Made by a program: the position numbers and the translations under genes. The notes under the pieces are model-generated. The model had not been told where the DNA came from, made no database searches, and saw only the letters and a list, made by a program, of their open reading frames with translations. From NCBI GenBank assembly GCA_026008535.1, contig BRKX01000018.1, positions 18,794,088 through 18,858,087 of the forward strand: a stretch of DNA of 64,000 bases, read 5' to 3'. The stretch is from Perilla frutescens. Lineage: Eukaryota > Streptophyta > Magnoliopsida > Lamiales > Lamiaceae. Positions 46,429-57,950 of this stretch are shown piece by piece (the stretch's first letter is position 1; the number at the start of each line of letters is the position of its first letter).

Positions 46429-49400
46429 AATCAATGGTGTTCCTGACTGGTACAAGAAGATAAAGGAGGATAAAGGTTCTAAGAGAGCTAACCTTGCAGT
46501 AGGAAAGGTAGCTACTGATGAAAACACACAATCTACAGACCATACTAAGCTGTCAGTGGGTGACTTTGATAAGGTTATCCAAGCTCAGATAGCAAAACAT
46601 TTGAATACTTACATGGAGAAGAAGACAACACAAGATGGAAAAGAAATACAACAAGGAGCACATATGGCAGAGATGGTAGACTGTGATACTTTGAATTACA
46701 CTGGGCATTATGCATTTGGAATATCATCAGAGGTTAGACAGGGAGATTGGATTATTGATTCAGGAGCTAGCAGCCATATGTGCTGCCAAGCATCTCTACT
46801 ATTCAATCAGAAGAAACTGGAGCATCCAGTGAAGATTTATATACCTGATGGAAGTAACATTATTGCTTTAATGGTAGGAGAAGCTCAAGTAACACCAACT
46901 ATATTGCTGAAGAAGGTCCTATTTGCACCTGAATTTACACACAATCTTATCTCTGTTGGGCAGTTGACTAAATCCCTAGATAGCAGAGTTGTATTTCTCT
47001 CATCTCATTGTCTGGTTCAACAGAGAGAAACAAATAATGTGCTAAGCATTGCTAAGTTGAGAGGAACTTTATATGTGCTTCCTCATGATTATGAGCACAC
47101 AGTAATTGTGAATGCAGCTAGGGAGCTTGATTTAAGGGATCTGCATAATCTGATTGGTCACCCTTCAATTACTACATTAAAGCATATGGCACAAGCAAAG
47201 AGAAGATATAGATCAAAAGAGTTCACAGAATTGGAGGACTGTGTTGTTGTCACAAAGCAAAGCAACAGAGAAATCCATTTCCTATTCTTGCTAGAAGAAG
47301 TGAGCAGAGTTTTCATCTCATCCATGTGGATGTATGGGGTCCATGCCATGAAACTGGTATCACTCAAACCCCTTACTTTCTGACTATAGTTGATGATTTT
47401 ACTAGAGCTACTTGAACTTTCCTTTTTAAATAGAAGAATCAAGTCTGGAGTATACTTAGAAAATTCATTCTAATGGTTAAAGTCCAATTTGGAACAGTTG
47501 TCAAAGTCATGAGGTCAGATAATGGCACTGAATTCACTGGGAGGCAAACTCAAGAGTTGTTGACAGAACATGGAATCTTGCATCAAAAGACTTGTGCTTA
47601 TTCCCCTCAACAAAATGGAGTTGTTAAGAGGAAGCATAGACACCTCCTCCAAGTTGCTCGAGCAATCATGTTTCAAAGTAATGTTCCTATTTTTTTTTGG
47701 CCTTACTCCATCCTATTTGCTACTTTTCTGATCAATAGGCTGCCCTCTGCAGTATTAAACTGGACCACACCTTTTGAGTTGTTGCATGGAGCACCTGCTG
47801 ATCTTGATGATTTACATCTTTTTGGATGTTTGGTGTATAAAGCAAATACATTACCTTCTAAGAAGAAATTCACTCCACGGGGGTATTTAATGCATTTATC
47901 TAGGGCCAGCAGCTGGTCACAAAGGATTCAACACATATGATCTTCAGTCTAAATAGGTCTCAGTGAGCAGGGATGTGAAATTTTTTCCTAACCATTTTCC
48001 TCTCCAATCAGATGGTTCTTCCTCTCTGCCTTTTACCTCATTTGAACCTTCTTTCACTGAGCCCTGCCTCACTGAACCATCATAGCTTAATGCAGAGGCA
48101 CCTATGATTCCCATTTCCATAGTTGATGTTTCAGAACCTCACATTGTTACTCCTTCCACTTCAGCCATGATTCCAGCAGTGACTGAGAAACCTAAATCTC
48201 ATCTTCTGCAACCTGAAGCCCCTAGGAGGAGTAGTAGAGTTACTAAGCTACTAGCTTATTTGTATGATTATGACTGCTCTATAGATAGTCCAACTGATGC
48301 TGCTCTCATACACAAAGCCACTGTTGCTTCATCCATGGTGCAGGAACCTCATTCTTATCATGAGGCATGTTCACACCTAGGTTGGGTTGAAGCTATGGAT
48401 AAGGAACTAACTGCCTTAGAACAGAACAACACTTAGAGTATAGTGTCTTTACCACCAGGCAAGCAAGCTATTGGTAGCAAGTGGATTTATAAGGTGAAAC
48501 TGAACCCATATGGATCAGTTGAGAGGCTCAAGGCCAGATTAGTGGCCAAGGGATATCACCAAGAATTTGGTATAGACTACATGAAGTCTTTGCTCCAGTA
48601 GCAAAAATGGTCACTGTCAAACTTTTTCTAGCTCTAGCAGCTCAATTCAAATGGTGTTTACATTAGGTTGATGTCAACAATGCATTTCTACATGGATTCT
48701 TGACAGATGAGATTTATATAAAACTGTCTCAAGGATATTCTAAAGGGAAGGCAGGTGAAGTTTGTAAACTTGTGAAAAGTCTCTATGGCTTGAAACAAGC
48801 CTCTAGAGAATGGAATATGGAACTCAGCCGATTGCTCATTTCTTCTGGTTCTGCATAATCTGAGGCAGATAATTGTCTCTATACTAAAGGGTCTGGTGCT
48901 GATTTCATTGGAGTGCTTGTATATGTTGATGATATACTACTCCTCAGTCCACATATTGACACTATTCAAACTGTTAAGCAATCACTTGATCAGGCTTTCA
49001 CCATTAAAGACCTTGGTGAGGCACATTACTTCCTAGGTATGGAAATCACCAGATCAGATTCTGGCATATTTTTGTGCCAGCACAAGTACATCATGGATCT
49101 TCTTACTGCAGCTGGGTTACTTGAATGTAAGGCTGCTTATACACCATTCCCACAGGGTCTTACTTTGAGCAGCGAGGGGTCTCTCCTTCCTGATGGAGCA
49201 CCTTATCGCAGGCTTGTGGGAAAACTTTTGTACCTCAACCTTACAAGACCAGATTTATCTTACTCTATCCAGCAATTGAGTCAGTTCATTAACGCGCCTA
49301 CTGAGGCACATTGGCAAGCAGTTCAACATGTTTTAAGATATCTGAAGGGTAACTCTTCTATGGGACTTCACTATTCTCCTAGTTCTTGTTTTGCTCTCAG

Positions 49401-49830
49401 GGCATATTGTGATGCTGACTGGGGATCCTGCTTGGATACTCAGAAGTCCCTCTCAGGGTATTGCATTTTCCTTGGTGACTTTCTTGTCTCTTGGAAATGC
49501 AAGAAACAGACAACTGTATCTCTCTCCTCCGCAGAAGCAGAGTACAAGTGCCTTAGTTATACTGTCCGTGAGCTGCTTTGGCTATCCTTTGGGATAGCCC
49601 TTTTCCAAGTTCCATTTCCTACCCCTGTGCCCTTGTATTGTGATAATCGAGCGGCAATCCAAATCACCAAGAACCAGGTCTTTCACGAGCGTACCAAACA
49701 CCTGGACCTTGACTATCATTTTGCTCGGCTGCAGTACAAAAATGGTTTCATTCTTCCACAGCATGTCTCCTCTGAACTCTAGGTTGCAGATGTGTTTACT
49801 AAATCCATTCCTCGCTCCCGCTTTCTCCAG
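46385..49830 (+). pseudogene. copia pol (PR, INT, RT, RNase H), broken
   Basis: Protease active site DSGASSHMC (about 46760), GAG-pre-integrase LHNLIGHPS, integrase MRSDNGTEFTG and PQQNGVVKRKHR, RT with GSKWIYKVK, DVNNAFLHG, LYGLKQASR and an intact YVDD (48922-48933), RNase H with YCDADWGS, TTVSLSSAEAEY and TKHLDLDYHF. Frame breaks or stops lie near 47290, 47383-47470, 47940, 48436, 48578, 48668, 48858 and 49782. Confidence 0.9.
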
Positions 49831-49883
49831 CTTATTTCCAAGCTTTGTCTTAGTGATCATCACCTAGTCTAGCTTGCGGGGGG

Positions 49884-50086
49884 TGATGCGATTATATGAG
49901 GCGCAGTTATGCAGTTTTTTTTTTCTTATCCTACGTGGCATCCAACTAGATATTTTATGCCACCTAGATAGATATTTTACTTGGCTTCACCGCCTCTTTT
50001 CTGTATATAAATAAGGATGAGAGAAGTATTGTACTATTCCATTGAAAAAAATGAAAATCTTCTCCTCAAAACTCTAGATCTCTTCA
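49884..50086 (+). repeat. 3' LTR of the plus-strand copia element
   Basis: Nearly identical to 45131-45334; followed by ACAAT. Confidence 0.95.
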
Positions 50087-50091
50087 ACAAT

Positions 50092-51139
50092 TATTATTTT
50101 ATAATTGATAACATATAATGGTTTTTAAAGTTTCATTTAATGGATATCTATATTTAAATTCAAATTTTCAAAATGATTATGAAAATATTTTTTTTTAACA
50201 AATGTATTTGAATTAATATAAAATAAAAATACGATTCATTAAAATATTACAAAACAAACATTTGTATATTTATTTTAGTATTTTTTATTATTGGTCTAAT
50301 TTTTATCTAATTTAATTTTATGTATCAACATTTGTATTTAATTAAATTGATCATATATAATAAATTTTAATATTAATTACAACACATTATTTAAAATAAA
50401 ATACAAATAACATACACAAAATACAAAACAAAATATAACATAAAAAAAATTAAATACAATTTGTCGTCGAGGAGAGAGGAACGGTATATATATCGCCCCT
50501 CTCTCCAATTCCTCAAAATGGCGTCGCATTTGCCGCTGCGTTAGAGAGCACTTCCGCAACAATTTGGTGAAATGGCGTCTCCAAAAAAGACGCCTTTAGG
50601 TCCAATTGATAAAATTATCTAGCCTAATCATTTGTATGGTTCAGAGGATTGGAGCCCATTATTGATGATGATCCAAAACTATTTCACCTATTTGAGTGAT
50701 AAGTTATCATCCCAATATCAGGGCGATTATTTTCATTCATCCTTAATATAACTCAAAATTACCCAACTATAATCATTTTTCTACATTTTAATTATAATCC
50801 ATCATTTCAAACAAAATAATAACAATTTATCATAAATCATTAAAATTACAATCAAGCAATCAAATACATGGTTATTTTTAAAGAATATGTTTTAGTATGT
50901 GTCAACAAACAAACTTACAACATCGTTAATCCATATGTGTTAGTTAAGCTGTCAAAAATTAGTATATGGGGAAATTGCACCATATTCCTTGGAATGATAT
51001 ACCATCACATCAATACAAAATACAAAATGTAAAGCAAACATACCGACATAACGGGAAAAAACACGCACTCATACCCAGACACACACTAACATATACGTAT
51101 ATACGTATATGATGCTATTACAAACATGGAAATATATAG
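50092..51139. other. Intergenic, downstream of the P450 gene
   Basis: AT-rich; a GC-richer block at 50460-50590 contains GGCGTC repeats on both strands but no recognised product. The P450 3' UTR occupies part of the right end. Confidence 0.5.
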
Positions 51140-54100
51140 CTAGGCTTGATAGATATGAGGCGCCAACCTGGGCTTGGGGTGCACAATTAAAGGCTCGGCC
51201 CGTTGCAACGTCAGCCCATAAGCCTCCTCCATATTCAGTGTTTGGGCCGAAAGCCCATTTACCAAATCAAAATCAAACGCATGGATCAATGTTGCAGTAA
51301 GTAGTTGGACCATCCGTATTCCCAAGCTCATTCCAGCGCAAATTCTACGGCCCGCTCCGAACGGTATCACTTGGAAATCGTTGCCACGAACATCCCCGTT
51401 GGGCCTTTCCCCGCCCGGTAGGAACCGATCGGGGCGAAACTCGAGTGGTTCGGACCACTGGTTCGGATCACGAGAGATGGCCCACACATTGACTAGAAGC
51501 GTTGAGCCCTTAGGTACGCGGTATCCGTTGATGTCACAGTTCTCTTCCGCGATTCTCGGAAGAGAAAGAGGGGTAGAAGGATGGAGCCGGAAGTTCTCCT
51601 TGATCACGGCTTGAAGATAGACTAGTTGAGGTAGGTCGGACTCGGACACAAACCGATTCTGACCCACAACTGAGTCGAGCTCTTGTTGAGCTCGACTTAG
51701 TATTTTAGGATGTCGTATGAGTTCTGCTATGGCCCATTCCACCGTACTAGACGTGGTGTCTGTCCCAGCCGCAAATAAATTCTACAATAATTTTTTTCAA
51801 GAGATCAGTGAATCGATATTTTTCTAAATCACCCACTTTAATTTAACTAACCCTCCCAACCAAGACATCTAACAACATGAAATAACAGTTCTGTAGTTGC
51901 GTTTATGACATGATATTAATCATTTCACTTTCTAATAAATATATAGGGCCCACAGCCTCCAATAATTGCATTGTAATTTCACTTTGGAAGAAAACACAAA
52001 GGACAATTGCCATTAATAAACAATACATACGAAAGATGCAATCTGACCAATCATAAAAATACGAAAGATACAAATGGGTAGTTCACTTAAAGCTTAAAGG
52101 GTCCACATTGATTCAAATTTCCTGTCAAATTTTAAATTTTAATAATATATTTTATGAAATAAAAATTATTTATAACATAAATAAGCATAGACAACATTTA
52201 TAAAAAAATAATTTAAAAGGCTATAAATTTAATTATAAAATAATTAACAATAGTAATGAAATATTAATTGAACACTGAAAATTAAATACTAAAAAATAAT
52301 TATAAATCATAATTGAATGGGCGAACTCTACTAAACAATTATAAAATTAAACTACACAAAAAAATAAAATTGAATAAAAAAAACTCATAATTTAAAAATA
52401 CAATAAGAAATAAAATAAAATAATGCAATAAGAAATCTCACGTAGATCTATTATGTATAACACCAAAATTAAATTTGAAATAATAATAACAACGACCCCT
52501 CCGCATCTCTTAAAACTCTTAAAAAGAAGAAGATATAATGACGTACCAAAAGTAACGCTTTAATTTCTGTGTCGGTGAGCTTCCCTCCATCGCTGTCCTT
52601 AAATGATATCAACGTGCTCAATAAGTCCACGTGTCCATCGGCGCCGACCTTGTGGTCGTTGACGATCGCGGTTAGAAAATCATCGAAGCGCTTGTGCAAC
52701 TTCTTCATCTTCGCGACGACGCCTTGCAGATCGAATCTCTCCAGCGCCGGAATGAAATCGCCGATATTGAAGACGCCGGCCAACACCATTAGCTCAACCA
52801 CCATCTCCTTGAACTCCTCCGCCTTCTTATCTCCTCCTCCTCTGCCGCCGACCACCCGCCTCCCCAGCATCACTCGCGCGATTGCGTTGGTCGCGCACAC
52901 GTTCAGCATCTGCCCCAGCCTCACCGGCGTTTCTCCTGCACTCGCTAGGGCGCGGCTCATAATCGCCACTTCTTCCTTCAAATTTAAATACATAATAATA
53001 CATCACTAATATTTATTTATTATGAAGAACACAATATTATTAGTACACCGGATCTTAAATACCTGAGTTAAATAGATATGTTTGATGAGATTAAGATGTT
53101 AAAGCATTCATGTTATCATATATACTCTCTCTATAATTTTTCATTTGTCATTTTAATAATGTTTATAATAAAAATAAAATTTATTATTCCCTCTATTTCT
53201 AAATAAATGTCATTCTGAATATATACATACATAATAATAAAATAATTAAATTATCTTATACACTCTTACGTGAATACATTATATTATATATGAAAAATTA
53301 TAATTAAATTTTATTGTTAAGAATTAAAATTTTTAAAAATTGTATACACTGACTTTGGAATAATTAACCCTAATAATCAATTATATTAATTAAAAATAAA
53401 AATTAAATAATAAGAAATGAGAAAAAGTGGAAAAAGGCCCGTAACTTTTACTTTGAGAGGCGGATCCTTAAAATATTTTTAGAAGAAATAACACTCTAAC
53501 GTTTATCAAAATGTGCAAATTTCCCTTCCCTCCTCCAAAATAGTACTTTTGTGCAAAAATATAGATTTTGTTTTTTATTTTTTTTCCATATTTTTCAACC
53601 CTACAAAATATTACTTTTTGTATAATATTCATATAATTCTAGATCTAAAATTAAATCTACATGAATATAAATTAATATTATTTTATTACAATTAAACTTG
53701 TAATTCTGTGAATGAAATTTATTAAAAATCTTACATGCATCCATGTATTTTTCATTTTTTTAATAAAGACAATTTTAACAAATACAAACTAATTAAGATA
53801 GATTTAGGTCTATAATTAAAGGAAGAATATAATTTAAAAAAAATGAAAATTTTACAAAAAAGTGATGGTGAAAAAACATGCTTAATAAGGTATTTTTCAC
53901 AAAAAAAAAACTATTCAATTTTGAAGAGGGAAGGGCGAATTTGCACCATTACAAGAAGTGAATCAGCTCATGATGATAAACATAGGATTTTGTTTGCACC
54001 TTTTCTCATAAAAAATAATAATAAACTAATATTGGATGTAACAAATCCTAAATAATATATAAAAATAAATTAAACCGAAAGAAGTTAAAATTGAAAAAGA

Positions 54101-54802
54101 AATAAAAACTAATAATTTTAATTTTGAGATGCGAGTGTAACACAAACCTTGGATTAGAGAATATCATGTGCCTTTATACTGACACACATCTACCATATGA
54201 AATTTTCTATTACACTCTATATGTTACACTCATTATTACATTTTCAAATTACAAGTTTTTCTTATATATATATATTTTTTTAATTTTAATTTTTTTTGTG
54301 ATTTAGTTTAATTTTATGATTGTTTTTAGGATTCGCCCCACCCAATTAGGGTTTATAACTACTTTTTAATATTTAGTTTTCAAATTTTAAATAATAATTC
54401 ATTATTATGGTTGATTTTTTAAAATTATTTTTTATAATTTTTGTAATTCATCTTTTGTTGATAAATATTGATTTGGTTATTTATGTTATAATTAATTTTT
54501 ATTTTATAAAAAAATCACTAAAATTATAAATTCAAATAATCAAATACGGAGTATAATACGAAAAAAAAAGTGTAATAGAAAATATCAAACCACACCTACT
54601 TGTCATGACTTCTCACTTAATTTATTAATATCTAGCTCGTGGATTTTAATTATTGGTACGGAGTCAATAAATTAACACTAATGAATTAGCTATATAGTTT
54701 GATCATGATCTTTTAAAGTGTTTACTCGGTAAGTCAACTATAAAGAAAATAGAGAAAGCATAGTTATGCCTTTTCAGAAACTAATAATAAACATTAATAC
54801 TA

Positions 54803-54856
<54 letters not shown>

Positions 54857-54881
54857 TCTTTACCATTAGTAAAAAAGTAAG

Positions 54882-54919
<38 letters not shown>

Positions 54920-55382
54920 ACATGACAACTCTAACCTGTCTGACGTGGCGGAAGTCGTCGAGGGCCTTAGCGGAGAAGAGGTGGAGCGCACAGATTTTGC
55001 GGAACAAGCGCCACCGCGGGCCGTAGGGGGCGAAAACCAAGTCCTGATAGTTATAGGCGACGTGCTTGGCGCCGGCGTTAGGCGGGCGGCTGGAGAAGTT
55101 GGCGTCGTGAACCTTGAGGAACTGCTCCGCCACAGCGGCGGAGGCCGCCACCACCACATGCACGAACCCCATCTGGAGGTGCATGAGGGGGCCGTACACC
55201 TGCGCCAGTGCCGCCATCGACTGGTGGGGCTTCGGCCCCAGCTGCGGCAGATTCCCGACGATCGGCCACGGCCTCGGCCCCGGCGGAAGCGGTAGTGAAT
55301 TCGACGGCCGCCACCTTGTGAGGATGGAGTAGAGAACGAAACCTACAACGGCAGTGCATATGACTAGGGTTACGGTGGTCAT
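51140..55382 (-). CDS. F3'H: Flavonoid 3'-hydroxylase, cytochrome P450 CYP75B
   Basis: Three exons join in phase 0: 54936-55382, 52547-52975 and 51140-51781, 149+143+213 = 505 aa, close to the usual 510. An N-terminal membrane anchor (TLVICTAVVGFVLYSIL) is followed by the hinge PLPPGPRPWP. CYP75B landmarks: VVVAAS in exon 1; DLLSTLISFKD and DTEIKALLL in exon 2; I-helix AAGTDTTSS, K-helix ENFRLHP, FRPDRFLPGGE, heme loop FGAGRRICAG and YGLTLQRA in exon 3. The enzyme adds a 3'-hydroxyl to the B ring of flavonoids at the ER, using NADPH via P450 reductase, on the route to quercetin- and cyanidin-type products. The Thr in YGLTLQRA fits 3'- rather than 3',5'-hydroxylation. Introns are 1960 bp (with microsatellites) and 765 bp. 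No break was seen, so it is probably functional. The GGEK motif reads GGER here. Confidence 0.96.
54803..54922. repeat. (ATT)n, (CT)n and (CA)n microsatellites in P450 intron 1
   Basis: An ATT run (54803-54856), then CT (54881-54895) and CA (54896-54922) directly abut the intron donor at 54935. Confidence 0.95.
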
Positions 55383-55601
55383 TAATTTGCATGCGTACGA
55401 CCGATTATTTAACTTCTTGTTTCTTTTTTCTTATATTTCTTACCAATACAATACATATACATATATATATATATATAGATGTGCCATGTGCGTGTGTGAG
55501 ACAGACGAGTGGATATGTGGATTCAAGGTACGGTGACTGGTGGTAGTTGGCTATTACGAATCCTATTGGCTAATCGGTAGTTGGCTATTACGAATCCTAT
55601 T
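55383..55601 (-). promoter_or_regulatory. F3'H proximal promoter with duplicated MYB-type block
   Basis: A 26-bp block containing GGTAGTTGG (complement CCAACTACC, like plant MYB AC-elements) occurs at 55542-55567 and again at 55576-55601, about 160-220 bp upstream of the start codon. A TATATA-rich run at 55457-55476 could hold the TATA box. R2R3-MYB control of F3'H is established in plants; use of these copies is inferred. Confidence 0.55.
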
Positions 55602-56406
55602 CTTTGCTTTAATGATTTACAATTTCAGCTGAAATTTAATTTCATTTTTATTCCGGTCATATATTATAGTGACGCAGGATTCACAATTTTAGTAAACAAT
55701 ACTCAGTTGCGGATCTTTATTTTTTTTTCTTTTTTATGAGGAGCGAAATTTGTTATTGAATAATCATTATTTTGTACTTACGAGTTTGCTTACATAATAT
55801 ATTGATATATAAAGAATAATGAGAGAGTAATTATCAATCTATTTATAAGTTTTATCTATGTCAATAGAACGATGTTATATTGCTAATGCACTATTTTTTC
55901 TTATTATTACCTAGAGTTGATGACATCGCTCCATTTCTTCCTTTTTCTTTATTTCTCCTAATTTTTAATAATACAAATTAACATTAATGAATTCTTAAAT
56001 TAAAGAGTTTTTTTTATTAATATGTAACATTTATAAATCATAACTTCAATTGAAAATTTATAATTTTTCACTTTCATTATAATCAATAAAATTCATAATT
56101 TAATATTTCAGAGACAATCTCAAATAATAAAATAACTAGTGCATAATACAAAAATTGAGCAAATAACTATTAATGATAATCTAAAAATACGTACTAAAAT
56201 TGAAAAAATAAAAATCTTTCGATGAAGTAAGAAATTTTGAAATTTTCTTAATGCTAAAAAAAGTTTATACTTAAAAGAAACATGCATTTTTTTTCAAACA
56301 TGTAACTATTTTGCGTTTTGAATAAAAAGTGAAAGAGATATATTTTTTATATATTTAATTGTGTGGGATCCACATATTAACTTTTTCTCTCTCTTCTCCC
56401 AACACC
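55602..56406. other. Intergenic, no gene seen
   Basis: AT-rich upstream sequence of the P450 gene; no repeat structure or coding sequence recognised. Confidence 0.5.
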
Positions 56407-56411
56407 TCCTT

Positions 56412-56920
56412 TGTCATGGACTCGATCGGATTCGGAGGATTGGGGGCTAGGGTTCGTGAAGGAAATGAAAGATCGAATCTTGAATTGGGTAATTTGGGGA
56501 ACGATGAGGTTGAACCTGTGAGTAAAGAGGCGTCCGGGTCGGGACAAGCATCGGATCAGGAGTGATGGGCCGATGGCAGCAATTGAAGGCTTGACTTTCA
56601 CATTTTTATTAAAAGGCCCAAGTATTGGCCCAGTTGTCTTTATTTAATATTTCAGTTTTAGCATATGCTTTAGGGTTTCAATCTTTACTTTATGCAATAC
56701 TATAAATACCTATTTCTCAGTTGTAATCAGCAAGTAATGAAAGTATCTATTTTCTTCCTCAAACTTCTCTCGTTTCTCCCATCTTTCTCTAATATTTTCC
56801 CCCCATTTCTGATCATCATATCTATATAGCTTGCTTATTAAATACAAATCTCATCCATAATCCAGCTTATTACAACCCAGGCAATTTACAAAAAACTAAA
56901 AAATACATCAGTTCATTACA
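56412..56920 (+). repeat. 5' LTR of the gypsy element
   Basis: TGTCATGGAC...CATTACA. A TATAAATACC promoter-like motif lies at 56701-56710. Confidence 0.95.
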
Positions 56921-56949
56921 TTTGGTATCTCAGAGCCACGATCTTGTCA

Positions 56950-57950
56950 TGGCTGAGGAACTAGATTACGTGAGCTACAAAGGAGTTAGATCGAGTATTA
57001 AAGGCTGAAGCATTAAAGAAGGAGTCTGCAGAATTAAAAATGCAGGAACAAATCTCTAACTCTAACAAAGAATTGAACGGGTTTGTGCAAGGGTGTTAAA
57101 TTTGACAATTTAGCTAATATCTTGGGGTCTATTCAGCTACAGCTATCAAATTTGGACAAAGGTAAATGCGCAGCTACTGGGAATTCCATCCTTGGCAGCC
57201 CCTATTTAAGTTGTTGCTAGTAGGGAATGGGATGATTCAGGTAAACACTCATCCTCCCACTTTCCCAATCTAGATTTTCCCAGATTTGATGGGGATCAAT
57301 CTAGGGCCTGGATTTTAAAGTGTCAAAGTTATTTTAGGATGGTTCCTAATGTGCCTGATGATCAGAAAGTAACTCTTGCCACCATGCATTTTGATGGAAG
57401 GGCTTCCCAATGGTTTCAGAACTTAACTTTTACTGACACTGATATATCATGGGAACAGTTTTTAGATGTGGTTTCAGCCAGATTTGAGGAGATCAGTGAT
57501 GCTAAAATCATTGCTGAATTCAACAAACTTAAGCATGTGGGTTCCTACACTGAGTATGTGGATAAGTTTGAAGAGCTTAGGGCTTGTATGTTAATGCTAA
57601 ATAAAGGCCAATTCTCTAAGGATTATTTTATAGCAAGCTTCATCAGTGGGTTGGGTGAAGAAATTCAGCCTCTAATCCATATGTTTAAACCTACAACACT
57701 TAAGCATGCCATTGAGCTGGGACAGCAGCAGATATTAAATCTGGAGGCTATGGCAAAGAATTTTAAGGGCAGCACTAAACCTACTTCTATGAGAGCAAAA
57801 GAGGGAAATGTCCACCAATTCCTACAACCAAAAGACACCCACTATTTTCGCCAAGCCTCCCTTCAAACTACTCACAGCAGCTGAGATGGCTGCTAGGAGG
57901 GAGAATGGACTATGTTACAATTGTGATGAAACATTCTCAGTAGGGCACAG
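56950..57950 (+). pseudogene. gypsy gag, broken
   Basis: A start ATG at 56950 is followed by a stop within about twenty codons and frame changes to 57330. The gag core (FDGRASQWFQNL, SARFEEISDAK, FISGLGEEIQPL) reads 57339-57884 and the zinc knuckle CYNCDETFSVGHRC follows in an overlapping frame from about 57910. Confidence 0.88.

Larger units (their letters stand above)
45131..50086 (+). mobile_element. Ty1/copia retrotransposon, 4956 bp, defective
   Basis: LTRs of 204 and 203 bp (45131-45334, 49884-50086) are flanked by the target duplication ACAAT (45126-45130 and 50087-50091). A PBS TGGTATCCAGAGCA follows the 5' LTR and a G-rich purine tract GCGGGGGG precedes the 3' LTR. Order gag-PR-INT-RT-RNaseH is copia. 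The LTRs differ at only about six to eight positions, so this is younger than the Sirevirus, but the coding region already has several frameshifts and stops. Confidence 0.95.

Noticed and set aside
54766..55026. Poly-Tyr/Thr-His ORF in P450 intron 1
   Set aside because: Translation of ATT and CA microsatellites running into antisense exon sequence.
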